DNA from: Falsiroseomonas stagni DSM 19981
Lineage (GTDB): Bacteria > Pseudomonadota > Alphaproteobacteria > Acetobacterales > Acetobacteraceae
Assembly (NCBI RefSeq): GCF_900114315.1
Contig: NZ_FOSQ01000001.1
Span: 186,001 to 250,000, forward strand
Direction: 5' to 3'
Length of the DNA stretch: 64,000 nt
How positions within the stretch are numbered: position 1 is the stretch's first letter; each line of letters starts with the position of its first letter. The notes beneath the pieces are model-generated. The model saw only the letters and a program-made list of their open reading frames with translations, was not told the origin of the DNA and searched no databases. The position numbers and the translations under genes are program-made. Below, piece after piece: positions 25,311-34,475 of the stretch.

Positions 25311-25964
25311 ATGGATTTCGAGTGGACACTCTTCGTCGAGAGCCTGCCCGCGCTGGCGCGCGGCGCGGCGACGACGGCGGAGCTGGCCTTCGTCTCCATC
25401 TGCGGGGGGCTGGTGCTGGGGCTGATGGGCGGGCTGGCGCGCGTCTCCGGCATCGCGGCGCTGAACGCCTTCGCGCTGTTCTGCGTCACGCTGCTGCGGG
25501 GCGTGCCGCTGCTGGTGACGATGCTGTTCTTCTACTACGGCCTGCCCTCCCTGGGATTGCTGCTGGAGGCGAAGACCGTCGCGATCCTGGCGCTGTCGCT
25601 GACCAACGGCGCCTATGTGACGGAGATCGTGCGCGCCGGCATCCAGTCCATCGATCGCGGGCAGATGCGCGCGGCGCGGTCGCTCGGCATGGGGTGGGCA
25701 CTGGCGATGCGGCGGATCGTGCTGCCGCAGGCGCTGCGGCGCGTGCTGCCGCCGATCGGGAATGAGGCGATCACCCTGCTGAAGAACACGGCGCTGGTCA
25801 GCGTCATCGCCATCCCGGACCTGCTGCGGGCGGGGACGGACATCATGACCTGGCAGGCCAATACCTTCAGCCCCTTCGCGGGCGTGGCGCTGATGTACCT
25901 GATGATGACCCTGCCGCTGGTCTGGCTGGTGGCGCGGCTGGAATCCCGCTGGAGGGTGGCATGA
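25311..25964 (+). CDS. ABC transporter permease, polar amino acid type
   Basis: A 217-residue inner-membrane permease with about five spans. The cytoplasmic EAA-type coupling loop is RAARSLGMGWALAMRRIVLPQALRRVLPP in outline, and the N-terminal region FVESLPALARGAATTAEL is typical of HisM/TcyB-like permeases. The later GNEAITLLKNTALVSVIAI confirms the family. Only one permease gene is present, so it probably works as a homodimer with the ATPase and binding protein encoded at 27205 and 27990. The start lies 3 bases past the previous stop. Confidence 0.94.
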   Translation: MDFEWTLFVESLPALARGAATTAELAFVSICGGLVLGLMGGLARVSGIAALNAFALFCVTLLRGVPLLVTMLFFYYGLPSLGLLLEAKTVAILALSLTNGAYVTEIVRAGIQSIDRGQMRAARSLGMGWALAMRRIVLPQALRRVLPPIGNEAITLLKNTALVSVIAIPDLLRAGTDIMTWQANTFSPFAGVALMYLMMTLPLVWLVARLESRWRVA

Positions 25965-27208
25965 GCGCAGTGCTGTTCCGGGGTGCGACGCTGCTGCGCG
26001 GCGGCGATGACTGGGCGCCCGTCGCGGGTGTGGACCTGCTGCTGCGCGACGGCGTCGTCGCCGAGGGGCCTGTGGAGGCCGCGGCGGTCATCGACGCGTC
26101 GCACCTCCTTCTGCTGCCCGCCTTCGTCAACGCCCATACCCATTCGCCCGAAGCTCTCGCACGCGGGCGGGCGCCGATGGCGCGGCTGGATGACTGGCTC
26201 GCGGTGGAATACGCCGATGGCCAGGATGCGCTGCCCGCTTCGCGCATCCGCCAGGCCATCCTGATCAGCTGCGCGGAGGCGATCCGCGGTGGCGCGGTGC
26301 AGGTGACGGACCATTTCCGCCAGATCCCGCCGAGCGTGGAGAGCGTGGCCGCGGCGGCCAGCGCCTGGGCGGAGGGCGGCATCCGCGCGCGCGTCGCGAT
26401 GATGCTGCGCGACCTGCCCTCGCCCTCCGCCAGCTTCACGCCGCCCAGCACCGACCAGGCGCTGGCGGTGGCGGCGGCGCTGCTGCGCGATCCGCCGCCG
26501 GGCGCGACGGTCGGCCTCGGCCCCTCCGCCCCGCAGCGCTGCAGCGACGATCTGCTGCGCGGCGTGGCGCGGCTGGCGGAGCGGCACGGGGCCTTCGTGC
26601 ATCTCCATCTCTGCGAGACCGCGAAGGATGCGGTGGATTGCCGCGCCCGGGCGGGTGGCGATGATCCCGTGGCCTGGCTGGAACGCCTCGGCCTGGCGGG
26701 TTCCCATGTGGAATACGCGCATTGCGTCCATCTGAGGGATGCGGAGCTGGACCGCATGGTGGCGCGGGGCACGACCATGGTGCACAACCCGCTGGCCAAT
26801 CTTCGCCTCGGCAGCGGCATCGCGCCCGTGGCGCGCGGACTGGCCCGCGGCGTCAGGCTGCGCGTGGGATCGGACGGCCCGGGCAGCAACGATACGCAGG
26901 ACATGCTGGAGGCCGCGAAGTTCGCCATGCTGCTGCCGCGCGCCGGGCGCCCCGATGCGGAATGGCCGACGCCTGCGCAGACGCTGGAGATGGCGACGGG
27001 CGGGCATAGGCTGGTGGCGGGCGCGCGGGCGGATGTGATTGCCTTCGACCTCCGCGCCGCCGCCTTCGCTGGCGCCAAGCCCGATGAGATCGCCACGCGC
27101 CTGCTGCTGGCGGCACGCCCGCGGGACCTGACGCATGTGCTGCGGGATGGCGACTTCCTGATGCGGGACGGCGCGCTGGTGCCGCCCGCCCTGGCGGCGC
27201 TGCGATGA
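25961..27208 (+). CDS. Amidohydrolase, cytosine deaminase/TrzA-like
   Basis: A 415-residue metal-dependent hydrolase of the amidohydrolase superfamily. The metal ligands appear as [10 protein letters not shown] (His59 and His61), [11 protein letters not shown], the later EYAHCVHL, and the catalytic Asp in [31 protein letters not shown] is a strong hallmark of the ATZ/TRZ-like deaminases and dechlorinases. It probably deaminates or hydrolyses an N-heterocycle. It is placed between the ABC permease and ATPase genes with 4-base overlaps on both sides, which ties it tightly to import of the substrate. Exact substrate unknown. Confidence 0.88.
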   Translation: MSAVLFRGATLLRGGDDWAPVAGVDLLLRDGVVAEGPVEAAAVIDASHLLLLPAFVNAHTHSPEALARGRAPMARLDDWLAVEYADGQDALPASRIRQAILISCAEAIRGGAVQVTDHFRQIPPSVESVAAAASAWAEGGIRARVAMMLRDLPSPSASFTPPSTDQALAVAAALLRDPPPGATVGLGPSAPQRCSDDLLRGVARLAERHGAFVHLHLCETAKDAVDCRARAGGDDPVAWLERLGLAGSHVEYAHCVHLRDAELDRMVARGTTMVHNPLANLRLGSGIAPVARGLARGVRLRVGSDGPGSNDTQDMLEAAKFAMLLPRAGRPDAEWPTPAQTLEMATGGHRLVAGARADVIAFDLRAAAFAGAKPDEIATRLLLAARPRDLTHVLRDGDFLMRDGALVPPALAALR

Positions 27209-27975
27209 GCGTCATCGCGGTCCGCAACCTGCACAAATCCTATGGCAAGACGCCCGTGCTGCGGGGCGTGGACCTGGCGGTCGCAAAGGGGGAGACGGTC
27301 TGTGTCATCGGTCCCTCCGGCAGCGGGAAGTCGACGCTGCTGCAATGCCTGAACGGCCTGGAGCCCTTTGAATCCGGGGAGGTGATCGTCGCTGGCCAGC
27401 ATATCGGTTGGGGCCGTGGCGGCGCCCGCATCCCGGAGCGCGAGATGACCTTCGCGCGCCGGCGCATCGGCATCGTCTTCCAGCAGTTCAACCTCTTCCC
27501 CCACATGTCGGCGCTGGCCAATGTCATGGAAGCGCCCGTCCAGGTGCTGAAGCGCCCGCGCGCGGTGGTAGAGGCGGAGGCGCGGGCACTGCTGGCGCGG
27601 GTCGGGCTTGCGCACAAGGCGGATGCCTACCCGGCCGACCTCTCCGGCGGGCAGCAGCAGCGCGTCGCCATCGCCCGCGCGCTCGCCATGCAGCCGGAGG
27701 TGATGCTGTTCGACGAGGTGACCTCCGCCCTCGATCCCGAGTTGGTGGGCGAAGTGCTGGCCGTGATGCGCGGCCTGGCGAAGGACGGCATGACCATGCT
27801 CGTCGTGACGCATGAGATGGGCTTCGCGCGCGAAGCGGCGGACCGCGTGATCTTCATGGATGGCGGGCTGGTGGTGGAACAGGGGCCACCCGCCGAGGTG
27901 CTGGGCCGTCCGCGGGAAGCGCGGACACGGGAATTCCTGGGCCGCGTGCTGAGGCCCGAATCGATCGAGGCATGA
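27205..27975 (+). CDS. ABC transporter ATP-binding protein, polar amino acid type
   Basis: A 256-residue ATPase. Walker A is [12 protein letters not shown] (about residues 37-48), the Q-loop lies in [14 protein letters not shown], the signature is [16 protein letters not shown], Walker B is [14 protein letters not shown] and the H-loop is [15 protein letters not shown]. These sequences match GlnQ/HisP-like energisers. It powers the importer formed with the permease at 25311 and the binding protein at 27990. It overlaps the amidohydrolase gene by 4 bases at its start. Confidence 0.96.
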   Translation: MSVIAVRNLHKSYGKTPVLRGVDLAVAKGETVCVIGPSGSGKSTLLQCLNGLEPFESGEVIVAGQHIGWGRGGARIPEREMTFARRRIGIVFQQFNLFPHMSALANVMEAPVQVLKRPRAVVEAEARALLARVGLAHKADAYPADLSGGQQQRVAIARALAMQPEVMLFDEVTSALDPELVGEVLAVMRGLAKDGMTMLVVTHEMGFAREAADRVIFMDGGLVVEQGPPAEVLGRPREARTREFLGRVLRPESIEA

Positions 27976-27989
27976 GGGGGACTGGAACG

Positions 27990-28763
27990 ATGAACCGCAT
28001 CCGGATCACGCGCCGCGCGCTGCTGGCGACCACGCTGGCGACACCGGCGCTGGCGCAGGAGGGTGACACGCTTGCCAAGGCGCGCGCCGCCGGCGTCCTC
28101 GTCGTCGGCAATGGCGGCGCCTTCCCGCCCTTCGAGTTCATGGAGAATGGCCGCCTGACGGGCTACGACGTCGATCTCGGCGAGGAACTCGGCCGGCGCA
28201 TGGGCCTGCGCATCCAGTGGCAGGTGATCGCCTTCGCGGGGCTGATCGCGGGCCTCACCTCCGGCCGTGTGGATTGCCTGATCACGGCCATGGCCTGGAC
28301 GCCGGACCGCGCGGAACGCATCGCCTTCTCCATCCCCTACTACAAGACCGGGATCGCGGCGGGCTACCGCCCGGGGCTTGCGATCGACCGGCCGGAGGAT
28401 CTGGCGGGGCGCATCGTCGGCGTGCAGGTCGGCACGTCAGGCGAGCAGTTCGTGCGGCAGAACCACGCCAGCAGCGTGAGGGAGATCCGCGTCTACAACG
28501 AATTCCCGCTGGCCCTGCAGGATCTGGTGGTGGGGCGGATCGAGGCGGTGGTGAACACCCAGCCCGTGCTGCGCTGGAACATCGCGCGCAACACGCGCGT
28601 GCGGCTCGGCGTCTCCCCGGTCTGGGATGCGCGGGATATCGGCATCAACACGCGGCATGCGGATGTGGCGCTGATGGCGGAGATCAACCGGCACCTCGCG
28701 GCCATGCAGGCGGATGGCTTCCTGCCGGGGCTGGACCAGAAGTGGTTCGGCCAGGCCTCATGA
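27990..28763 (+). CDS. ABC transporter substrate-binding protein, polar amino acid type
   Basis: A 257-residue periplasmic binding protein. The signal peptide is RRALLATTLATPALAQ with cleavage after about residue 23; the RR pair is not followed by a full Tat motif. The mature part has GNGGAFPPFEF, YDVDLGEELGRRMG and WTPDRAERIAFSIPYYKTG, typical of the family 3 solute receptors. I chose the ATG at 27990 because it has a GAGGGGGA ribosome site upstream; an earlier ATG at 27972 overlaps the ATPase stop. A 141-bp gap follows, the longest inside the cluster. Confidence 0.93.
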   Translation: MNRIRITRRALLATTLATPALAQEGDTLAKARAAGVLVVGNGGAFPPFEFMENGRLTGYDVDLGEELGRRMGLRIQWQVIAFAGLIAGLTSGRVDCLITAMAWTPDRAERIAFSIPYYKTGIAAGYRPGLAIDRPEDLAGRIVGVQVGTSGEQFVRQNHASSVREIRVYNEFPLALQDLVVGRIEAVVNTQPVLRWNIARNTRVRLGVSPVWDARDIGINTRHADVALMAEINRHLAAMQADGFLPGLDQKWFGQAS

Positions 28764-28904
28764 CATCTTCGCGCCTGCGCGCCGCCATGATAGATTTCCA
28801 ATGTCCTGGTGAGCCGGAGAAACGGGCCTGGGCGACATGGCGTGGCGGCGTCCCGCAGGGGATGCATCGTCGCGCGCCCGTCGCCAGGAGCTGACCCGCA
28901 GGCC

Positions 28905-30368
28905 ATGGATGCGCTGCCCCCGTTCCACCTGATGCCCCTGCCGGATGCGGAAGCGCGGCTGGCTGCGCTGGCGGACCGCGTGGCGTGGGAATTATCCACG
29001 CTCGCCTATCCCGCGCGGGACTGGGTGCGGCCGCGCGGCGATGGCGTGCGGGACGTGGTGGTGGTGGGCGGCGGGCAATGCGGCCTCGCCCTGTCATTCG
29101 CGCTGCGGCGCGCGCGCGTCACGAACACCGAAGTGCTGGAGGCCGGCACGCCCGCCGGCATCTGGCTGCGCTTCGCCCGCATGCACACGCTGCGCACGCC
29201 GAAGCATGTGACGGGGCCGGAACTCGGCGTGCCGTCGCTCTCCGTGCGCGCCTGGTTCGAGGCCCGCTTTGGCGAACACGCCTGGGCTTCCCTGGCGAAG
29301 ATCCCGCGCGCGGTGTGGCAGGCCTATCTCGACTGGCTGCAAGGCATGCTGGCGCTGCCGGTGGAAGCCGGCTGGCGGGTGGGCGCGGTGACGCCGGAGG
29401 CGGATGACCTGCTTGCCGTCACCGCCGAACGGGATGATGGGATGCGGGCGCGCTGGCTCTCGCGGCATGTGGTGATGGCGACGGGGGTGGATGGCGCGGG
29501 GGCCTGGCAGGTGCCGGGGATCGTCGCGCAATCGCTGCCGGCGGATCGCTACGCCCATACCGCGCAGCCCATCGATTTCGCGGCGCTGGCGGGGCGGCGC
29601 GTGGCGGTTCTGGGTGCGGGGGCCTCGGCCTTCGACAATGCGGCGATGGCGCTGGAACATGGCGCGGCGCGGCTGGACCTGCTGGCGCGGCGGCCCCGGC
29701 TGCCGGCGGTCAATCCCTATCGCTGGATGGAGTTCGCCGGCTTCCTCAACCACTTCGCGGACCTGCCGGATGCGCTGAAGTGGCGCTTCATGCGGACCAT
29801 CTTCGCGATGAACCAGCCACCGCCGCAGGAGACATTCTCCAGATGCGCGGCGCATGCCGTCTTTCATCTGCATCTCGCGGCGCCCCTGCGGGCGCTGCGG
29901 ATGGAGGGTGACGCGATCATCCTGGAGACGCCGCGCGGCGCCGTCACGGCGGATTTCCTCATCGTCGGCACGGGGCTGGTGGTGGAGCCCGCGCTGCGGA
30001 CGGAACTCGCCGCCGCCGCGCCCCATATCGCCCGGTGGCGGGACCGCTTCACCCCGCCGGCGGGGGAGGAGGATGCCGCGCTCGGCGCCTTCCCCTACCT
30101 CACCGCCGATTTCGCCTTCACGGAACGGGTGGAGGGCAGCGCGCCCTGGCTGCGGCGGCTGCGCAGTTCGTCCTTCGCCGCCATGGCCAGCACCGCCTCC
30201 TCCGGCGGCATCTCCACCTTGCGGCCGACGGTCGACCGCATCGCGCGCGGCATCACGCGCGACCTGTTCCTGGACCAGGCGGAAGCGGACCATGCCGCGC
30301 TGGCCGCCTATGACGAGCGTGAGCTGGTCGACCTGACCCTGGCATCGGAAGGGACACGCCCATGGTGA
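28905..30368 (+). CDS. FAD/NAD(P)-binding oxidoreductase, monooxygenase-like (second copy)
   Basis: A 487-residue homologue of the cluster's first gene, with the same two Rossmann folds: VVVVGGGQCGLALSFAL near residue 45 and VAVLGAGASAFDNAAMAL near 230. Matching landmarks are FARMHTLRTPKHVTGPELG and NPYRWMEFAGFLNHF. The pair probably arose by duplication and may act as two oxygenation steps, or as a heteromer. The ATG at 28905 is preferred; the in-frame extension to 28809 overlaps non-conserved sequence. The stop overlaps the HpaB-type gene by 7 bases. Confidence 0.85.
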   Translation: MDALPPFHLMPLPDAEARLAALADRVAWELSTLAYPARDWVRPRGDGVRDVVVVGGGQCGLALSFALRRARVTNTEVLEAGTPAGIWLRFARMHTLRTPKHVTGPELGVPSLSVRAWFEARFGEHAWASLAKIPRAVWQAYLDWLQGMLALPVEAGWRVGAVTPEADDLLAVTAERDDGMRARWLSRHVVMATGVDGAGAWQVPGIVAQSLPADRYAHTAQPIDFAALAGRRVAVLGAGASAFDNAAMALEHGAARLDLLARRPRLPAVNPYRWMEFAGFLNHFADLPDALKWRFMRTIFAMNQPPPQETFSRCAAHAVFHLHLAAPLRALRMEGDAIILETPRGAVTADFLIVGTGLVVEPALRTELAAAAPHIARWRDRFTPPAGEEDAALGAFPYLTADFAFTERVEGSAPWLRRLRSSSFAAMASTASSGGISTLRPTVDRIARGITRDLFLDQAEADHAALAAYDERELVDLTLASEGTRPW

Positions 30369-31822
30369 AGGACGGCGCCGCCCATCTGCGCGGCCTGCGT
30401 GACGCGCGCACCATCTTCATCGATGGACGGCGTGTGGCGGATGTGACGACGGACCCCGCCTTCGCCGGCGCGGTGGCCTCGGCCGCGTCGCTCTACGACC
30501 TCCAGGCTGAGGATCCGGAGGGCATGACCTTCGACCTCGGCGATGGCACGCGCACGGGGCTCGCCTGGATGTTGCCCCGCAACCACGCGGAACTCGTGAA
30601 GCGCCGCGTGGCGATGGAACGCATCGCGGCGCGGAGCTGCGGGATGATGGGGCGGAGCCCCGACCACGTCGCCTCCACCTTCGTGGGCTTCATGGCCGGC
30701 CGCCACGCCTATGATTCGCGGGGTGGCGCGGCGCTGTCATCCTATTTCGAGGCAGCGCGCCGCGCCGATCACTGGATCGGCTACGTCATCATCAATCCGC
30801 AGGCCGACAAGTCCCGCCAGGCGAAGGACCAGCCCGGCGGCGACCTGGTCGCGCGGATCGTGGATGAGGATGCCGGCGGCATCACCATCCGCGGCGCCAA
30901 GATGCTGGCGACGGCGGGTGTGATGGCGAATGAGCTGATGGTCTCCGGCATCGTCGCCCTGATGCCGGGGGATGAGCCCTACGCCTTCACGGCCGTCATG
31001 CCCCTGGCGACGAAGGGCATCAAGCTGCTGTCCCGCCGCAGCTACGAGGCTGCCGTCACCTCCGTCTTCGACTATCCCCTCTCCGCCCGCTTCGACGAGA
31101 ATGATGCCGTCGTCTTCTTCGAGGATGTGAAGATCCCCTGGGACCGCGTCTTCGTGCACCGGGACCTGCGCATGATGCAGGCGCAATGGCACGAGACGCG
31201 CGCCCATGTGATGCAGAACTACCAATGCATCGTGCGGCTTTCCGTCAAGCTGCGCTTCCTGCTCGGCCTCGCGCATCGCATCGCGGAGACCAACGGCATC
31301 CTGGGCTTCCCCCAGACGCGGGAGACGCTCGGCCTGCTCGCCGCCAAGGCCAGCAGCATCGAGGCGATGGTGGTTGCCATGGAGGCGCAGGGCGAGGATT
31401 TCCACGGGGTCTTCGTGCCGGATCGGCGGCTGCTGGTCTCCGCGCAGGTGCTGGCCCAGACGATCTATCCGGAATTCATCGAGGCGATCCGCGGCCTGTC
31501 CGGCGGCGGGCTCGTCATGGTCCCATCCTCCGCCGCCGATTTCGATGGCGGGGAGGTGGAGCGCATCATCCAGGCCAGCCAGCGATCCCCGGTGGCAGGC
31601 AGCGAGGACCGGGTGAAGCTGATGAAGCTGGCCTGGGACGCCGTCGGGTCCGAATTCGGCTCGCGACACCTGCAATACGAGATGTTTTACTCAGGCCCGC
31701 AATTCGCGATCCGCGGTAACTCCTACCGCTTCCACGATTGGACGGGACCAAAGGCCATGGTGCAGGGCTTCATGGACAGCTACGGGCTTGACCGCGCCCC
31801 GGCGAAGGCGGCCGCGGAATGA
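30362..31822 (+). CDS. HpaB-family FADH2-dependent oxygenase
   Basis: A 486-residue member of the 4-hydroxyphenylacetate 3-hydroxylase large-subunit family. Features are GLRDARTIFIDGRRV at the start, YFEAARRADHWIGYVIINPQ in the middle, then FEDVKIPWDRVFVHRD, GFPQTRETLGLLAAKAS and HDWTGPKAMVQGFM. These enzymes hydroxylate phenols or N-heteroaromatics with reduced flavin supplied by a separate reductase. No reductase is in the cluster; an HpaC-like gene at 43210 is a candidate partner. It overlaps both neighbours by 4-7 bases. The substrate is not predicted by the sequence. Confidence 0.9.
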   Translation: MVKDGAAHLRGLRDARTIFIDGRRVADVTTDPAFAGAVASAASLYDLQAEDPEGMTFDLGDGTRTGLAWMLPRNHAELVKRRVAMERIAARSCGMMGRSPDHVASTFVGFMAGRHAYDSRGGAALSSYFEAARRADHWIGYVIINPQADKSRQAKDQPGGDLVARIVDEDAGGITIRGAKMLATAGVMANELMVSGIVALMPGDEPYAFTAVMPLATKGIKLLSRRSYEAAVTSVFDYPLSARFDENDAVVFFEDVKIPWDRVFVHRDLRMMQAQWHETRAHVMQNYQCIVRLSVKLRFLLGLAHRIAETNGILGFPQTRETLGLLAAKASSIEAMVVAMEAQGEDFHGVFVPDRRLLVSAQVLAQTIYPEFIEAIRGLSGGGLVMVPSSAADFDGGEVERIIQASQRSPVAGSEDRVKLMKLAWDAVGSEFGSRHLQYEMFYSGPQFAIRGNSYRFHDWTGPKAMVQGFMDSYGLDRAPAKAAAE

Positions 31823-32991
31823 CGCCCGACCGGATCAGGGCCTCCGCCTTCGTCGCGCATGGCGATGTGCGGGTGGAAGGCGCGGCGGAAGGCCCGCTCT
31901 CGGGCCTCACCTTCGCGGTGAAGGACCTGTTCGACGTGGCGGGCACCATCAGCGGCTGGGGCAACCCGGACCGCGTGGAGCAGACGCCGCCTTCCGCCAC
32001 CACGGCCAGCGCGCTGCTGCCGGCACTCGCCGCCGGCGCGACGATGATCGGCAAGACGCATACGGATGAGATCGCCTGCGGGCTGTTCGGGGAGAACCCG
32101 CATTACGGCGCGCCGATCAACCCGGTGGCGCCGGACCGCGTGCCGGGGGGGTCCTCGTCCGGCTCCGTCGTCGCCGTGGCGGGGGGGTTCTGCGACTTCG
32201 CCTTCGGCACGGATACGGGCGGCTCCGTCCGCGTGCCATCCTCCTTCTGCGGCGTCTTCGGCATCCGGACCTCGCATGGCCGCGTCTCCACCGCCGGGCT
32301 GATGCCGATGGCGCCGAGCATCGACACGGTCGGCTGGTTCGCCCGCGATGCGGGGCTGTTGCGGAAGGTGGGGTCGCTGTTCTTCGGCAGCGCGCCTTCC
32401 GTGACGCCACGGCTGCTCTTTGCCGAGGACGCCTTCGAGATTCCCGTGCCGCTGCTGGGCGAGGTGATGCGCGACGCCGCGTCGAAGCTCGGGCCGATGG
32501 ACAGCGTGCGGGCCTATGGCGATTGGGGGCACGGCTATTGGCTGGAGACCTTCAAGCCGCTGCAACTCGGCGAGTTGTGGGCGACCCATGGCAGCTGGGC
32601 GACGGCGCCGGGACGGCGGCTGAGCCCCGCGGTGCGGGACCGCATCGCGCTCGCCTCCACCGTGCCGATGGCCGACATCGCCGCGGCCTGGGTGCGGCGG
32701 GAGAAGCTGTCCGAGCATATCCGCGCGCTGCTCGGCCAGGACGGCATCCTGGTGATCCCGACGGCCCATGACCTGCCGCCGCTCCGCAACGCGCCGGTCT
32801 CCGCGCAATTCGCCTTCCGCGACAACACGCTGGCGCTGACCTGCATCGCCAGCCTCTGCCGCCTGCCGCAGGTCAACATCCCGGCCGGCACGCTGGATGG
32901 CATTCCCTTCGGCCTGTCGCTGGTCGCGGCGCCCTACCAGGACGCGATGCTGCTGGCGGCGGCGGAGGCCCTGGCGCCGGCGCTGGCGTGA
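31819..32991 (+). CDS. Amidase (amidase signature family)
   Basis: A 390-residue amidase signature hydrolase. The catalytic Lys is in LTFAVKDLFDV (Lys35), the cis-Ser in VPGGSSSGSVVAV, and the nucleophilic Ser in GTDTGGSVRVPSSFCG. It is shorter than the usual 450-500 residues because the segment after the core is compact. It should release ammonia from an amide intermediate, in keeping with a pathway that strips nitrogen. The ATG overlaps the HpaB stop and the stop overlaps the GTG of the next gene. Substrate unknown. Confidence 0.93.
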   Translation: MTPDRIRASAFVAHGDVRVEGAAEGPLSGLTFAVKDLFDVAGTISGWGNPDRVEQTPPSATTASALLPALAAGATMIGKTHTDEIACGLFGENPHYGAPINPVAPDRVPGGSSSGSVVAVAGGFCDFAFGTDTGGSVRVPSSFCGVFGIRTSHGRVSTAGLMPMAPSIDTVGWFARDAGLLRKVGSLFFGSAPSVTPRLLFAEDAFEIPVPLLGEVMRDAASKLGPMDSVRAYGDWGHGYWLETFKPLQLGELWATHGSWATAPGRRLSPAVRDRIALASTVPMADIAAAWVRREKLSEHIRALLGQDGILVIPTAHDLPPLRNAPVSAQFAFRDNTLALTCIASLCRLPQVNIPAGTLDGIPFGLSLVAAPYQDAMLLAAAEALAPALA

Positions 32992-34475
32992 CGACGCTGC
33001 TGGTCACCGGCGGGCTGGTCTGGGACGGCGGCACGGCGGCGCCGCGGGACCTGCTGCTGCGGGAAGGCCGCATCGCCGCGGTGCTGGCGCCGGGGGAGGG
33101 GCCTGACGACGGGCCGCGCTTCGATGCGCGGGACCGGCTGGTGCTGCCGGGCCTGGTCAACGCGCATACCCATGGGCACGCCACCCTCATGAAAGGGGTG
33201 GCGGATCGGTGGATGCTGGAATCCTCGCTGACCAACGGCGCCTGGATGGGCGGCCGCCGGGACCGCGATATCATCCGGCTGTCCACCCTGCTTGGCGCGG
33301 TGGAGATGCTCGAGGCCGGCTGTACCGCCTGCTACGACCTGTTCTTCGAATTCCCCGGCCCCAGCGCGGAAGGGCTGGCGACGGTCGCCGCGGCCTATGC
33401 GGAGGCAGGCATGCGGGCGGTGGTCGCGCCGATGGTGGCGGACCGCGCGCTGTTCGAGATCCTGCCAGGCTTCCTCGACACGCTGCCGGACGATCTGCGC
33501 GAACAGGCCGCCGCCTTCCGGCTGGCGCCAGCCGCGCAGACGCTGGCGGCGCTGCGCGATTCCTTCTCAGGTGTCACGCCACCGGATGGCATCCGCTTCG
33601 CGCTGGCGCCGACCATCCCGCATCACTGCACCGATGATTTCGTCACGGGCTGCCGTGACCTGGCGGCCGCGCGCGGCCTGCGGCTGCACATGCACATCGC
33701 GGAGTCCAGGCTGCAGGCGCTGATCGCGCGCAAGATGTGGGGCGCCGGGCCGGTGCACCACATCGCCCGCCTCGGCCTGCTGGGGCCGCATTTCACCGCG
33801 GCCCATGCGGTGTGGCTGGAGGCGGCGGAGCTGGACCTGCTGGCCGCGCATGGCGCCACCGTGGCGCATATGCCGGCGAGCAACATGCGGCTCGGCGCGG
33901 GTGTGGCGAGCATCAGCGCGATGCGCGCGCGGGGCATCACGGTCGGCCTCGGCACCGATGGCTGCAATTCCGCGGACAGCCTGGACATGGCGGAGGCGAT
34001 GCGTCTGGCCTCCCACCTCTCCCGCCTTCGCGACGTGCCGCGCGATGAATGGCTGGCGGCTGCCGATGTGTTGCGCATGGCGACGGAAGGCGGCGCCGCG
34101 GTGCTGGGGATCGAGGGCGGGCGCATCGCGCCCGGCGCGCCCGCGGACCTCGCCCTGCTCGACCTCGGCCACCGCGCCTTCGTGCCGCTGCATGACGCAG
34201 CAAACCAGGCCGTGACCTGCAACACCGCCGGCAGCGTCAGGGAGGTCTTCGTCGGCGGGCGCCAGGTGGTGGCGCAGGGCCGCTGCCTTGCACCCGTTGC
34301 CGCGACGCTGCGCGACCGCGCGCGGGATGCGCTGGCGGCGTTGATGGAACGCCTGGCGCCATCGCGCGCGCTGGCGGCACGGCTGGAGCCGCATGTCGTC
34401 GCCTATGCCGAGCGGGAGGGGCGTGCCGCGCTGCCCTTCGCGCGGAAAATCCCCGTGGAGAGCAGCCTCGCATGA
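32988..34475 (+). CDS. Amidohydrolase, TrzA/AtzA-like (second in the cluster)
   Basis: A 495-residue hydrolase starting at GTG. Metal-site segments: GLVNAHTHGHATLMKGV, LRLHMHIAES, FTAAHAVWLE and GLGTDGCNSADSLDMAEAM. HMPASNMRLGAGVASI is the ATZ/TRZ hallmark. It is longer than the other amidohydrolase in the cluster (415 residues) and only distantly related to it, so the two likely act on different intermediates, one as a deaminase and one as a ring or side-chain hydrolase. Start and stop overlap both neighbours by 4 bases. Confidence 0.9.
   Translation: MTTLLVTGGLVWDGGTAAPRDLLLREGRIAAVLAPGEGPDDGPRFDARDRLVLPGLVNAHTHGHATLMKGVADRWMLESSLTNGAWMGGRRDRDIIRLSTLLGAVEMLEAGCTACYDLFFEFPGPSAEGLATVAAAYAEAGMRAVVAPMVADRALFEILPGFLDTLPDDLREQAAAFRLAPAAQTLAALRDSFSGVTPPDGIRFALAPTIPHHCTDDFVTGCRDLAAARGLRLHMHIAESRLQALIARKMWGAGPVHHIARLGLLGPHFTAAHAVWLEAAELDLLAAHGATVAHMPASNMRLGAGVASISAMRARGITVGLGTDGCNSADSLDMAEAMRLASHLSRLRDVPRDEWLAAADVLRMATEGGAAVLGIEGGRIAPGAPADLALLDLGHRAFVPLHDAANQAVTCNTAGSVREVFVGGRQVVAQGRCLAPVAATLRDRARDALAALMERLAPSRALAARLEPHVVAYAEREGRAALPFARKIPVESSLA

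Noticed and set aside
28992-29000. TTATCCACG, a DnaA-box-like sequence
   Set aside because: Single site inside a conserved coding region, far from dnaA. One match is expected by chance.
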